A DNA stretch of 64,000 nt, from NCBI RefSeq assembly GCF_004216665.1, contig NZ_SGWY01000001.1, forward strand, positions 558,001-622,000, given 5' to 3'. Shown piece by piece: positions 40,798-49,521 of this stretch (positions are counted from its first letter, which is position 1; every line of letters starts with the position of its first letter). The notes beneath the pieces are model-generated. The model worked only from the letters and a program-made list of their open reading frames with translations. It did no database searches and had not been told where the DNA came from. The stretch comes from Agromyces ramosus (GTDB lineage Bacteria > Actinomycetota > Actinomycetes > Actinomycetales > Microbacteriaceae). The position numbers were made by a program, and so were the translations under genes.

Positions 40798-42389
40798 CGG
40801 CCGCTTGCAATCCGGTGCTGCCGGGGTCCCACCCCGATCCGAGCATCTGCCGAGTGGGCGACGAGTTCTTCGTGGTGACCTCGACCTTCGAGTACTTCCC
40901 CGGGCTGCCGGTGCATCGCTCTCGCGACCTGGTGACCTGGGAGCTCGTGGGCCATGCGGTGCACCGCGACGACCAGCTCGACCTGTCGACGGTGCCGGCC
41001 TCGGGCGGCCTGTTCGCGCCGACGATCCGCCACCACGCCGGACGGTTCCACGTCGCCTGCACCCTCGTCGGCGGCCGCGGCCGTCAGGGCAGCTTCGTGT
41101 TGACCGCGACGGACCCGGCGGGACCGTGGTCGGATCCGGCGTGGATCGAGGATGCGCCGGGCATCGACCCGTCGATCCTGTTCGACGACGACGGGCGGGC
41201 GTGGTGGTGCGGCACCCGGCTCGCCGATCCGGGCGACTGGCCCGAGCAGACCGAGGTGTGGGTGCGCGAGCTCGACCTCGCCACGATGTCGCTCGTCGGC
41301 GACGAGCACGTCGTCTGGCACGGCGCCGTCGAGGGTGCGGTCTGGGCCGAGGGACCGCACCTCTTCCGCCACGCGGGCGAGGTGCTGCTCCTGGCGAGCG
41401 AGGGAGGCACCGAACGCCACCACGCCGTGAGCGCGGCGCGCGGGGCGAGCCCGAGCGGACCCTTCACCGGGTCGCGGGCGAACCCGCTGCTCACCCACCG
41501 TCATCTCGGGGGCGACGTCCCGGTCGCGAACGTCGGCCACGCCGACCTCGTCGACGACGGTCGCGGCGGGTGGTGGGCGACCGTGCTCGCGACGAGGCGA
41601 CTGCCGCTGGACGGCGCTCGCGCCGACGCGCTGCAGGGCCGCGAGACCTGGTTGGTTCCCGTGGTGTTCGAGGACGGCTGGCCGGTGTTCGCGCCGGGCA
41701 CCGGCCGGTTGGCCGAGGAGGTCGACGTGCCGTGGGCCGGTGCGCACGCGATCGACGCACGGTCGCTCGTCGACCACTTCGACGGGCCGAGGTCGCATCC
41801 GGAACTGGTGTCGGTTCGCACCGCGCCCGGCGTGCACCGGGCCGGCCTCGGCGAACGGCGTGGGCACCTGCGCCTCCACGCCGTCTCCGGTGGTCTCCAC
41901 GAGCCGGCGCCGCACGCATTCGCGGGCTTCCGCCTCGAGCAGCCGGTCGCAACGCTCGCGACGGTGCTCGAGGCACCGGATGCCCCATCGCCCGGCGTGC
42001 TGGCCGGGCTCGCGCTTCGGCTGTCGGACCGCCGACACCTGACCCTCGGCGTGCGCGCCCGCGCGGCAGGCCCCATCGTGGAACTCCTGCTCCACGTCGA
42101 CGGCGAGGACCGTGTGCTGGGCGTCGCCGAGGTGCCCGCCGGGCGGCTCGGCCTGGTTCTCGAGGTCGACGGGTTCGACGCCGTCGCCCGGGTCGAGGTC
42201 GGCGAACGCCGCATCGTGGTCGGCACGGCGGACCTCTCGCCGCTCAGCCCGAGTGAGGGCGGAGGATTCGTCGGGGTCGTCGGCGGGGTCTTCGTCGTCG
42301 ACGACACCGCTGCCGACGGACACGATGCCGCGCCGGCGGCCTTCGCCGATTTCGATGTGCTGAGCCTGGTGCACGCGCCGGCGGGATGA
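40794..42389 (+). CDS. GH43 beta-xylosidase/alpha-L-arabinofuranosidase
   Basis: The 531-residue cytosolic enzyme has the three GH43 carboxylates: Asp in [18 protein letters not shown], Asp in [14 protein letters not shown] and Glu in [13 protein letters not shown]. The C-terminal part from about residue 330 ([16 protein letters not shown] onwards) is a beta-sandwich of the kind found in GH43 xylosidases. The first residues [25 protein letters not shown] are typical of subfamily 11-like enzymes. The GTG at 40794 overlaps the GH3 stop. Together the GH3 and GH43 enzymes can degrade imported arabinoxylan oligomers to xylose for XylA/XylB. Confidence 0.9.
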   Translation: MTAACNPVLPGSHPDPSICRVGDEFFVVTSTFEYFPGLPVHRSRDLVTWELVGHAVHRDDQLDLSTVPASGGLFAPTIRHHAGRFHVACTLVGGRGRQGSFVLTATDPAGPWSDPAWIEDAPGIDPSILFDDDGRAWWCGTRLADPGDWPEQTEVWVRELDLATMSLVGDEHVVWHGAVEGAVWAEGPHLFRHAGEVLLLASEGGTERHHAVSAARGASPSGPFTGSRANPLLTHRHLGGDVPVANVGHADLVDDGRGGWWATVLATRRLPLDGARADALQGRETWLVPVVFEDGWPVFAPGTGRLAEEVDVPWAGAHAIDARSLVDHFDGPRSHPELVSVRTAPGVHRAGLGERRGHLRLHAVSGGLHEPAPHAFAGFRLEQPVATLATVLEAPDAPSPGVLAGLALRLSDRRHLTLGVRARAAGPIVELLLHVDGEDRVLGVAEVPAGRLGLVLEVDGFDAVARVEVGERRIVVGTADLSPLSPSEGGGFVGVVGGVFVVDDTAADGHDAAPAAFADFDVLSLVHAPAG

Positions 42390-42390
42390 T

Positions 42391-42406
42391 CTCGTCGGCC
42401 GGCGAG
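42391..42406. terminator. Possible bidirectional terminator between convergent GH43 and lacI-type genes
   Basis: CTCGTC-GGCC-GGCGAG forms a 6-bp stem (one G-U pair) in the 25-bp convergent gap. It is short and lacks a T tract. Confidence 0.35.
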
Positions 42407-42414
42407 TTGAGCGG

Positions 42415-43479
42415 CTACGCCGGCGGCGCCGTGCTCTCCCGCACGACGAGGCTCGTCGCGAGATCCATGCGCGGCGTCGGCGCTGCCCCGGCCGCTCCCG
42501 GCACGGCACCGGGTTCGTCGCGCTCATCGAGCTCGTCGGCGAGCCGGATCGCGAGCCTGGCCGCCTCCTCCCCCATGCGGCGGAGCGGCTGGTGCACGGT
42601 GGTGAGCCGTGGGGTGAGCCAGCGGGCGAGCGGGATGTCGTCGTAGCCGACGATCGAGAGCTCCTCGGGCACGCGGATGCCGCGCTCGCGAGCCGCCTCC
42701 ATGACGCCGAGCGCCTGCATGTCGCTGCCGGCGAAGATCGCCGTGGGCCGGTCGGGCCGTCCGAGCAGCTCGCGGGCGCGTTCGCGGCCGCCGCTCACGT
42801 GGAAGTCGCCGAACCGGATCCAGTCGGGATCGATGGCGAGGCCCGCGGAGTTCATCGCCGACCGGTAGCCGTCGACCCTGGCCAGCGAGCACATCATGTC
42901 CTCGGGGCCGGTGATCGCGGCGATGCGCGTGTGGCCGAGCTCGATGAGGTGACGCGTGGCGGCGAGGCCGCCCGACCAGTTCGCCGAGCCGACCGACGGC
43001 GCGTCGGGCGAGGGGTCGCCGGCCGGGTCGACGATGACGAACGGGATGGCCCGCGAGTGCAGGCGCTCCCGGTACTCGGGCGCGAGCTCCGAGAACACGA
43101 GGACGATGCCGATCGGCCTGCGGCGCATGACGCCCTCGATCCAGTCGGGGTCGGGTGCGTGCCGGCTGCCGCTCACGGTGAGCACCACGCTGAGCCCGTG
43201 CTCCTTCGCGACGTGCTCGACGCCGCCGATGAGCTCCATCGACCAGATGGGGTCGAGCTCGTGGAAGACGAGCTCGATGAGCTCGGCCCGAGACTCCGAT
43301 CGTCCTCCGCCCCGACGGCGGTACCCCCGCTCGGCGAGGAGCCGCTCGACGCGGGCACGCGTGGCCGGCGAGACATCCGCCCGGCCGTTCAGGACCTTCG
43401 AGATGGTCGACAGCGAGACGCCCGCCTCCTCGGCGACGCTCGCCAGTGTGACCCGGTGGTCGGCCATCTCACGCTCCAT
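42415..43479 (-). CDS. LacI-family regulator of the xylan/xylose genes (BxlR-like)
   Basis: The 354-residue protein has a helix-turn-helix ([20 protein letters not shown], residues 11-30) with hinge [17 protein letters not shown]. The sensor domain includes [50 protein letters not shown] and [22 protein letters not shown]. It lies between the xylosidase operon and xylA. Its own promoter carries a near-match to CGAAACTTTCG, the palindrome before the transporter operon, matching the CGAA-N-TTCG type I recall for Streptomyces BxlR. It therefore probably represses the uptake operon and itself. The ATG follows TAGGCT by 7 nt. Confidence 0.92.
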   Translation of the reverse strand: MEREMADHRVTLASVAEEAGVSLSTISKVLNGRADVSPATRARVERLLAERGYRRRGGGRSESRAELIELVFHELDPIWSMELIGGVEHVAKEHGLSVVLTVSGSRHAPDPDWIEGVMRRRPIGIVLVFSELAPEYRERLHSRAIPFVIVDPAGDPSPDAPSVGSANWSGGLAATRHLIELGHTRIAAITGPEDMMCSLARVDGYRSAMNSAGLAIDPDWIRFGDFHVSGGRERARELLGRPDRPTAIFAGSDMQALGVMEAARERGIRVPEELSIVGYDDIPLARWLTPRLTTVHQPLRRMGEEAARLAIRLADELDERDEPGAVPGAAGAAPTPRMDLATSLVVRESTAPPA

Positions 43480-43486
43480 GTTTCGA

Positions 43487-43507
43487 AGCCTAGCGCCGAA
43501 ACTTGCG
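43487..43507 (-). promoter_or_regulatory. Leaderless promoter and operator of the lacI-type gene
   Basis: TAGGCT (43492-43487 on minus) is 7 nt from the ATG at 43479. Immediately upstream, CGAAACTTGCG (43497-43507) differs at one base from the palindrome CGAAACTTTCG before the transporter operon, suggesting autoregulation. Confidence 0.65.
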
Positions 43508-43552
43508 ACACGGCGGCGGCACCCGACCTGCCTGCCGTTCGAGACGGCGGAC

Positions 43553-43598
43553 TTGCATCCGTCCCACCTCGTGCATTATGTTGTAACTGCCAACAAAT
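43553..43598 (+). promoter_or_regulatory. xylA promoter with a ROK-type operator
   Basis: TTGCAT (43553-43558), 18 bp and TATGTT (43577-43582) make a plausible promoter. TGTTG-N7-CAACA (43579-43595) is an inverted repeat over the -10 box. The 21-bp segment 43578-43598 resembles the one at 35019-35039, consistent with control by the ROK regulator. Confidence 0.7.
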
Positions 43599-43626
43599 CA
43601 TCGATGACGCTGAAAGGCGGATCCCC

Positions 43627-44817
43627 ATGGCCAGCGCGCCCACCCGCGACGACAAGTTCTCCTTCGGCCTGTGGACGGTCGGCTACAACGGCACCGACCC
43701 GTTCGGCGGCCCAACGCGCAACGCGCTCGACGTCGTGCACGTCGTCGAGAAGCTCGACGAGCTCGGCGCCTACGGCCTCACCTTCCACGACGACGACCTG
43801 TTCGCCTTCGGGTCGACGGATGCCGAGCGCCAGAAGCAGATCGACCGCCTGAAGGGCGCCCTCGAGGCCACGGGCATCATCGTGCCGATGGTCACCACCA
43901 ACCTGTTCAGCGCACCCGTCTTCAAGGACGGCGGCTTCACGTCGAACGACCGGGCCGTGCGCCGCTTCGCGCTGCGCAAGGTGCTGCGCAACATCGACCT
44001 CGCCGCCGAGCTCGGCGCGAAGACGTTCGTGATGTGGGGCGGCCGCGAAGGCGCGGAGTACGACGCCGCCAAGGACATCCGCTCTGCCCTCGAGCGCTAT
44101 CGCGAGGCCGTGAACCTGCTCGGCGACTACGTCACCGACAAGGGCTACGACCTCCGCTTCGCGATCGAGCCGAAGCCCAACGAGCCGCGCGGCGACATCC
44201 TGCTGCCGACCGTCGGCCACGCGCTCGCGTTCATCGACTCGCTCGAGCGTCCCGAGCTCGTGGGCCTGAACCCCGAGGTCGGTCACGAGCAGATGGCGGG
44301 CCTCAACTTCGCCGCCGGCATCGCGCAGGCGCTGTACCACGGCAAGCTCTTCCACATCGACCTCAACGGGCAGCGCGGCATCAAGTACGACCAGGACCTG
44401 GTGTTCGGCCACGGTGACCTGCACAACGCGTTCGCGCTCGTCGACCTGCTCGAGAACGGCGGCCCCGGCGGAACGCCGACCTACGAGGGTCCCCGCCACT
44501 TCGACTACAAGCCGAGCCGCACCGAGGACGAGACGGGCGTCTGGGACTCGGCCGCCGCGAACATGCGCACCTACCTGCTGCTCAAGGAGCGGGCCGCGGC
44601 CTTCCGCGCCGACCCCGAGGTGCAGGAGGCGCTCGAGGCCGCGAAGGTGTACGAGCTCGCGCAGCCGACCCTCGGCGAGGGCGAGTCGTACGACGACCTG
44701 CTCGCCGACCGCTCGGCGTTCGAGGACTTCGACGCGAGCGCGTACCTCGGCGGCAAGGGCTTCGGCTTCGTGCGCCTGCAGCAGCTCGCGACCGAGCACG
44801 TCCTCGGCGCGCGCTGA
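43627..44817 (+). CDS. xylA: Xylose isomerase
   Basis: The 396-residue metal enzyme converts D-xylose to D-xylulose. It is the short actinobacterial class I type: [17 protein letters not shown] at the start, GLTFHDDDL with the catalytic His, [24 protein letters not shown] with the metal-binding Glu, [16 protein letters not shown], and [18 protein letters not shown] with metal-binding Asp residues. GHGDLHNAF and [11 protein letters not shown] complete the site. A GAAAGG ribosome site precedes the ATG. The gene is followed by xylB after a 239-bp repeat-rich gap. Confidence 0.97.
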   Translation: MASAPTRDDKFSFGLWTVGYNGTDPFGGPTRNALDVVHVVEKLDELGAYGLTFHDDDLFAFGSTDAERQKQIDRLKGALEATGIIVPMVTTNLFSAPVFKDGGFTSNDRAVRRFALRKVLRNIDLAAELGAKTFVMWGGREGAEYDAAKDIRSALERYREAVNLLGDYVTDKGYDLRFAIEPKPNEPRGDILLPTVGHALAFIDSLERPELVGLNPEVGHEQMAGLNFAAGIAQALYHGKLFHIDLNGQRGIKYDQDLVFGHGDLHNAFALVDLLENGGPGGTPTYEGPRHFDYKPSRTEDETGVWDSAAANMRTYLLLKERAAAFRADPEVQEALEAAKVYELAQPTLGEGESYDDLLADRSAFEDFDASAYLGGKGFGFVRLQQLATEHVLGAR

Positions 44818-44857
44818 CGGTGCGGCGCGGCATCCCCCACTGCATGCGCCCATCCGC

Positions 44858-45038
44858 CTGCGCCACTTCGGCGGCCGCCGCGCCAGGCCGGCGGACACCC
44901 ACCCACTCGCCTCCCCGCTTCTGCGCCACTTCGGCGGGCGCCGCGCCAGTTCGAGTGGCGCGGACGGCGTCGAAGTGGCGCAACGATGAGCATGGCCCGC
45001 TGAGGGCAACGATGAGCATGTCCCGCTGATGTCCCGCT
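44858..45038. repeat. Direct and inverted repeats in the xylA-xylB gap
   Basis: A 28-bp unit beginning CTGCGCCACTTCGG occurs at 44858-44885 and 44921-44948 with one mismatch, and its first 12 bases recur inverted at 44971-44982. A second unit, GCAACGATGAGCATG plus CCCGCTGA, is tandemly repeated at 44980-45005 and 45007-45032 and trails into TCCCGCTGAGG. Long hairpins are possible. The 239-bp gap holds no gene; the xylB ribosome site AAGGAG ends it. Confidence 0.85.
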
Positions 45039-45056
45039 GAGGAAGGAGCACATCCC

Positions 45057-46466
45057 ATGGCACTCGTCGCCGGCGTCGACTCGTCGACCCAGTCGTGCAA
45101 GGTCGTGATCCGGGATGCCGCGACCGGGGCGCTCGTGCGCTCCGGTCGCGCCGCGCATCCCGACGGCACCGAGGTGGACCCCGCCGCGTGGTGGGGTGCC
45201 CTGCTGTCGGCGTTCGCCGATGCCGGGGGGCTCGACGGCGTCGACGCGATCTCGGTCGGTGGGCAGCAGCACGGCATGGTCGTGCTCGATGCGGAGGGGC
45301 GGGTCATCCGCGACGCCCTGCTCTGGAACGACACCCGCTCGGCGCAGGCGGCGCGCGACCTCATCGACGAGGTGGGCGCCGACGCGTACGCCCACCGCAC
45401 GGGCGTCGTGCCCGTCGCGTCGTTCACGGCGACCAAGCTGCGGTGGCTGCGCGACGTCGAGCCGGCGAACGCCGAGCGCGTCGCCGGCGTCGCGCTCCCC
45501 CACGACTGGCTCACCTGGCGCCTCCGCGGCTACGGACCCGTCGGCGAGTCGCCGCTCGGCCCGCAGCTCGACCAGCTCACCACCGACCGGTCGGACGCGA
45601 GCGGCACGGCGTACTGGGGCGCCGACGGCTACGACCGAGACCTCCTCGTGCGTGCGCTCGGCCACGACGCGACCCTCCCGCGGGTGCTCGGCCCCGATGA
45701 GGCGGCCGGGCGCACGCCCGACGGCATCCTCGTGGGCCCGGGCGCGGGCGACAACGCGGCGGCCGCACTGGGGCTCGACGCGGCATCCGGCGACGTGGTG
45801 GTGTCGATCGGCACGAGCGGCACGGTCTTCGCCGTCACGGACGCCCCGATCGCCGACGCCTCGGGCACGGTCGCGGGGTTCGCGGATGCCACGGGGCGAT
45901 TCCTGCCGCTCATCGCCACGCTCAACGCGGCGCGCGTGCTCGACGCGACCGCGCGCCTGCTCGGCGTCGATCATGCGGAGCTCGGCCGGATCGCGCTGGA
46001 CGCCGAGCCCGGGGCATCCGGGGCCGTGCTCGTGCCGTACTTCGAGGGCGAGCGCACCCCGAACCTGCCCGATGCGACCGCGTCGTTCTCGGGACTCACG
46101 CTCGCGAACACCACGCGACCGTCGATCGCGCGCGCTGCGATCGAGGGCATGCTCTGCGGACTCGCCGACGGGCTGGACGCCGTTCGCGCGCAGGGCGTCG
46201 ATTCGCAGCGCGTCCTGCTCATCGGCGGGGCCGCGCAGAACCCCGCCGTGCGACAGGTGGCCGCGCAGGTCTTCGACGTGCCGGTGACGGTGCCCGCACC
46301 CGGCGAGTACGTGGCCGACGGCGCCGCCCGCCAGGCGGCGTGGGTGCTCACCGGCGAGCGGCCGTCGTGGCCGGTCGAGACGGCCGAGGAGCTCGCCCCC
46401 GACACGCGAGCCGTGATCCGCCGGCAATACGCGGCGGCCGCAGCGGCCGCGGTGACGGCGGGCTGA
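45057..46466 (+). CDS. xylB: Xylulokinase
   Basis: The 469-residue FGGY-family kinase phosphorylates D-xylulose to xylulose 5-phosphate for the pentose phosphate pathway. [19 protein letters not shown] is the N-terminal phosphate loop, [14 protein letters not shown] and [10 protein letters not shown] form the substrate site with the catalytic Asp in a [19 protein letters not shown] context, and [15 protein letters not shown] is the ATP-binding region. [26 protein letters not shown] is the second FGGY signature. AAGGAG lies 9 nt before the ATG. It forms a unit with xylA and is convergent with the following STAND gene with 17 bp between. Confidence 0.96.
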   Translation: MALVAGVDSSTQSCKVVIRDAATGALVRSGRAAHPDGTEVDPAAWWGALLSAFADAGGLDGVDAISVGGQQHGMVVLDAEGRVIRDALLWNDTRSAQAARDLIDEVGADAYAHRTGVVPVASFTATKLRWLRDVEPANAERVAGVALPHDWLTWRLRGYGPVGESPLGPQLDQLTTDRSDASGTAYWGADGYDRDLLVRALGHDATLPRVLGPDEAAGRTPDGILVGPGAGDNAAAALGLDAASGDVVVSIGTSGTVFAVTDAPIADASGTVAGFADATGRFLPLIATLNAARVLDATARLLGVDHAELGRIALDAEPGASGAVLVPYFEGERTPNLPDATASFSGLTLANTTRPSIARAAIEGMLCGLADGLDAVRAQGVDSQRVLLIGGAAQNPAVRQVAAQVFDVPVTVPAPGEYVADGAARQAAWVLTGERPSWPVETAEELAPDTRAVIRRQYAAAAAAAVTAG

Positions 46467-46483
46467 CGGCCGGTTCGGCTGAC

Positions 46484-49027
46484 TCAGGCGAGCGCGGCCT
46501 CGACGACGTCGGCCAGCTCGGCGCCGCGCCCGAGCCTGCGGGCCGTCTCGAACCGCGACGCGTCGGGCCCCGCGAGCACGCGCTCGAGGAACGGCTCGAA
46601 GAACGAGAGCGGCGAGCGGATGGGCAGGCCCTTGCGCGCCCGGATGTCCTCGGCCGCGCCGAGCATTCGACCGGCGCGCTCGACGTCGCCCGAGGTGGTC
46701 GCGACCGCGAACATCCCCTCGAGCGCATCGGCGATGCCCTACTCGTGGCCGATGGTGGAGGCGAGGAGGAGCTGCTCGCCGAAGCACTCGCGAGCACGGT
46801 GGGGCTCTGCCGCCAGCAGGTGGGCCCATCCGAGGTGGCTGAGCGCGATCGCCTGGCCGAGGGTGTCGCCGATGCCGCGCGCCACCGTGAGGCTGGTCTC
46901 GAACCGCCTGACGGCGTCGTCCGCCCGGCCCTGCGCGAGCCGGACCCGGCCGATCATGACCCCGGCCATCGCACCGCCGAACGCGATGTCGTACTCCTCG
47001 GCGAGCTCGAGGGACCGCCGGGCGCTCTCCTCCATGCCATCGAGGTCGGGCGGCTCCTGCGCGAACTGCGCGACGGCGAGTGAGGCGAGCGCGAGGGCCT
47101 CGCCGCGGCAGTCACCCCCACGACGGAAGTAGTCGACGCACCGGAGCATGGTCGGCACGATCGACTCGTCGGAAGTGCTCCAGTACCGGATGGAGTTCCG
47201 GCAGTACTCGGCGAGCACCCGCGCCCGCTCGCTGAGCTCGACGCCCGGTTCGAGCAGCCGGTCCATCCACGTGAGGAGTTCGCCGGACCGGCCGCCGCCC
47301 CACCAGAACGTGTAGAGCGACCACGCGATCTCTGCGACGGCATCGAACCGACGCATCGCGAAGAGGTGGTCGACCGCGGCTCGCACCTCGTCGTGCTCGT
47401 CGAGGAGGCGCGTGATCCCCTCGACCTGACCCTGCCAGGTCGCCGACGCTCCGGCCGCGACGGCGAGTCCGACGTAGAAGTCGGCGTGCCGTTCCTGCGA
47501 CTCGGCCAGCTGCCCGCGCTCGGCGAGCCGGTCCCGGCCGTACTCGCGCACCGTGGCCAGCATCGTGAACCACGCCCGTGACCCGCGATCCTGCTCACGG
47601 ACGAGGCTGCCGTCGACGAGCGCGCCCAGCGCCTCGACGGCGTCCGCCCCGCCGAGGCCGTCCCACATCCACTCGACCGCATCGAGTCCGAACCCGGCGC
47701 GGAACACCCCCAGGCGCAGGAGCAGTTCGCGCTCGGGATCCGAGAGCAGCTGCGCGCTCCAGTCGATGGTCGCCCGCAACGTGCGCTGGCGTTCGGGGAG
47801 GTCGCGCGCACCGCCCACGAGCAGGGGCAGGGCGTGGTCGAGCCGCTCGATGAGCGCGGCCGGCGTGAGCACCCGCAGTCGGGCGGCTGCGAGCTCGAGG
47901 GCGAGCGGCACGTTGTCGAGCGCGCCGCAGATCGCGACCACCTGCGCGGCGTTGTCGTCGGTCAGCTCGAAGTCGGGCTTGACCGCCCGTGCGCGCTCAG
48001 CGAACAGCTCGGCGGCCTCTGGCGACGGGAGCGGACCGAGCGGCACGTTCTGCTCGCCGCGCACCCTGAGCAGGATCCGGCTGGTCGCGAGCACAGATGC
48101 CGCGGACGCGGCGAGCAGCGCGCTGAACTCGGGCGCGGCCTCGACCACCTGCTCGACGTTGTCGAGCACGAGCAGCAGCCGGCGTCGACCGAGCGCCCCC
48201 GCGAGCTGCTCCGCGAGCGGCCGATCGCCCGTGTCGCGGATGCCGAGCGCGTTCGCGACCGCCGTGATCACGAGTCCGGCGTCGAGCACGGGCGCGAGGT
48301 CGACGAACACGACGCCGTCGGGGAACATCGCCTCCACCGCGCGCGCTGCCGCGACCGCCAGGCGGCTCTTGCCGATTCCGCCCGGCCCGGTGACGGTCAC
48401 GAGCCGCTGTGCGTCGTCGGTCAGCATCCTCGTGACGGTCGCGAGCTCGCCCTCGCGACCGACGAGCCGGGTGAGCGGCGACGGCGGCCGCACCGGTTCC
48501 GTCGAGAAGACCTCCGCGGCGGGTTCCCCGAGTGGAGCGTGCCGGCCCCCGGCCGCGTCGAAGCGCTCGGCGAGCAGCGTCGCGAGGTCGGCGGTGACGA
48601 GGTCCGCGAGCTCAGCGGCATCCGTGAACGCGACGTACGACGCATCGTCGTCGTCGCGGATCCGCTCGAGCAGCTCGTCGAGGCGGTCCTGCCGGTGGTC
48701 GCTGCGCTTGAGGTAGATGAGCTTCGGGATCTCGGGCGCGAGGTTCCATTCGTCCTCGAGACCCGACATCTCCTCGCCGGGGGCGATCCAGCCGTACTGC
48801 TCCCAGTAGACGCCGACGAAGATGTCGCTCTGCTCGAGGTAGGCGCGGTACAGCTCCCGCGGCGGGTGCGGCCGGGCGCCGAGCTCGAACATCACCGGCG
48901 CCAGGGCGAGCCGTTCGATCGCCGCCCGCGCCGCGCGCCGCTCGGGCGCCAGCTCCTTCAGCGTCGAGCTGACGAACACGCGCAGGCGCTGGTCGGGCGT
49001 GCGGATGCCACCGGCGACCGGGCTCAT
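46484..49027 (-). pseudogene. DUF4062-STAND NTPase-TPR protein, paralogue 1, interrupted by an in-frame amber codon
   Basis: An intact reading would be about 847 codons. DUF4062 (about 8-150) opens RLRVFVSSTLKELAPERRA and has SDIFVGVYWEQYGW; this TIR-like domain is widespread in bacterial STAND proteins. The NTPase has P-loop VTGPGGIGKSRL near 212, Walker B LLLVLDNVEQVV near 282, sensor LATSRILLR, and NVPLALELAAARLR. A winged helix (TIDWSAQLL, VREYGRDRL) and TPR-like helices follow. Codon 763 is TAG (46741-46739), where paralogues have GAG or GAC (GHEE/GHED). After it the frame continues ALEGMFAVATTSGDVERAG to a natural stop at 46484. It may be a nonsense allele, a sequencing error or a still-active truncation missing 84 residues. 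Confidence 0.85.
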
Positions 49028-49034
49028 GCCTCAC

Positions 49035-49064
49035 AGTCTCACGGCACGCGAGCGGGGCTGTCCA
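49035..49064 (-). promoter_or_regulatory. Leaderless promoter of STAND paralogue 1
   Basis: TGGACA (49064-49059), an 18-bp spacer and GAGACT (49040-49035), then 7 nt to the ATG. The same hexamers, spacer and distance precede paralogues 2 and 3. Confidence 0.7.
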
Positions 49065-49145
49065 GCATCCGCCCCACCCCAGAACGGATGTCGCCCGGGC
49101 CTCGCCCACCGACGGACCGCACCCGGGAGGAACCGCTTCCCGGCG

Positions 49146-49190
49146 TACGATGAGCGTGGGACGTCACACCGTGACGCCCCGGAACGTTCC
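49146..49190 (+). promoter_or_regulatory. Putative promoter and two palindromes before the small repeat protein
   Basis: TACGAT (49146-49151) may be a -10. CGTCAC-ACC-GTGACG (49162-49176) and GGAACGTTCC (49181-49190) are perfect inverted repeats lying between it and the ribosome site AGGGAG. They are operator candidates. Confidence 0.5.
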
Positions 49191-49205
49191 AGCGAGGGAG
49201 CGATG

Positions 49206-49484
49206 ATGTCCGATTCGAACGATCCCGTCGGACCCGACGAGACCGGCGGCGAGCCCACCGATCGCGTCGAGGGAAGCTACACCGAGGTCGACGGCGAGGA
49301 GCCGCGCGAGCGCACGGTCGAAGGCGACTACGCCCGCACCGACGGCGTGTCCGTCGACGAGTCGTCCGAGGGCGACTACGCCTCGACCGAGCGGAATCCC
49401 GACACCCACGATCCGTCCGAGCCGCACGGCGACTACGTGCGCACCGAGCCGCCGAAACCGCACCCAGGTCCGCACAAGGTCTGA
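49206..49484 (+). CDS. Small acidic protein with GDY-T repeats, unknown function
   Basis: I do not recognise this 92-residue protein. It is very acidic and hydrophilic, without hydrophobic segment, signal peptide or cysteine. Four short repeats occur at intervals of about 17 residues: EGSYTEVDG, EGDYARTDG, EGDYASTER and HGDYVRTEP. The end is Pro/His-rich. AGGGAG stands 5 nt before the ATG at 49206; an ATG one codon earlier is also possible. The codon use and TANNNT promoter-like sequence suggest a real gene. It is transcribed against the flanking STAND genes, between paralogues 1 and 2. It could be an unrelated cargo gene, a decoy or an accessory protein; nothing in the sequence decides this. 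Confidence 0.7.
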   Translation: MSDSNDPVGPDETGGEPTDRVEGSYTEVDGEEPRERTVEGDYARTDGVSVDESSEGDYASTERNPDTHDPSEPHGDYVRTEPPKPHPGPHKV

Positions 49485-49521
49485 GCGGGCGCTCCGCCGA
49501 CGACCGAAGACGGTCGGCCGA

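Noticed and set aside
46739..46741. Programmed readthrough or recoding of TAG in STAND paralogue 1
   Set aside because: No stimulatory structure or suppressor tRNA gene was seen, and the paralogues have ordinary Glu/Asp codons there. A nonsense mutation or sequence error is simpler.
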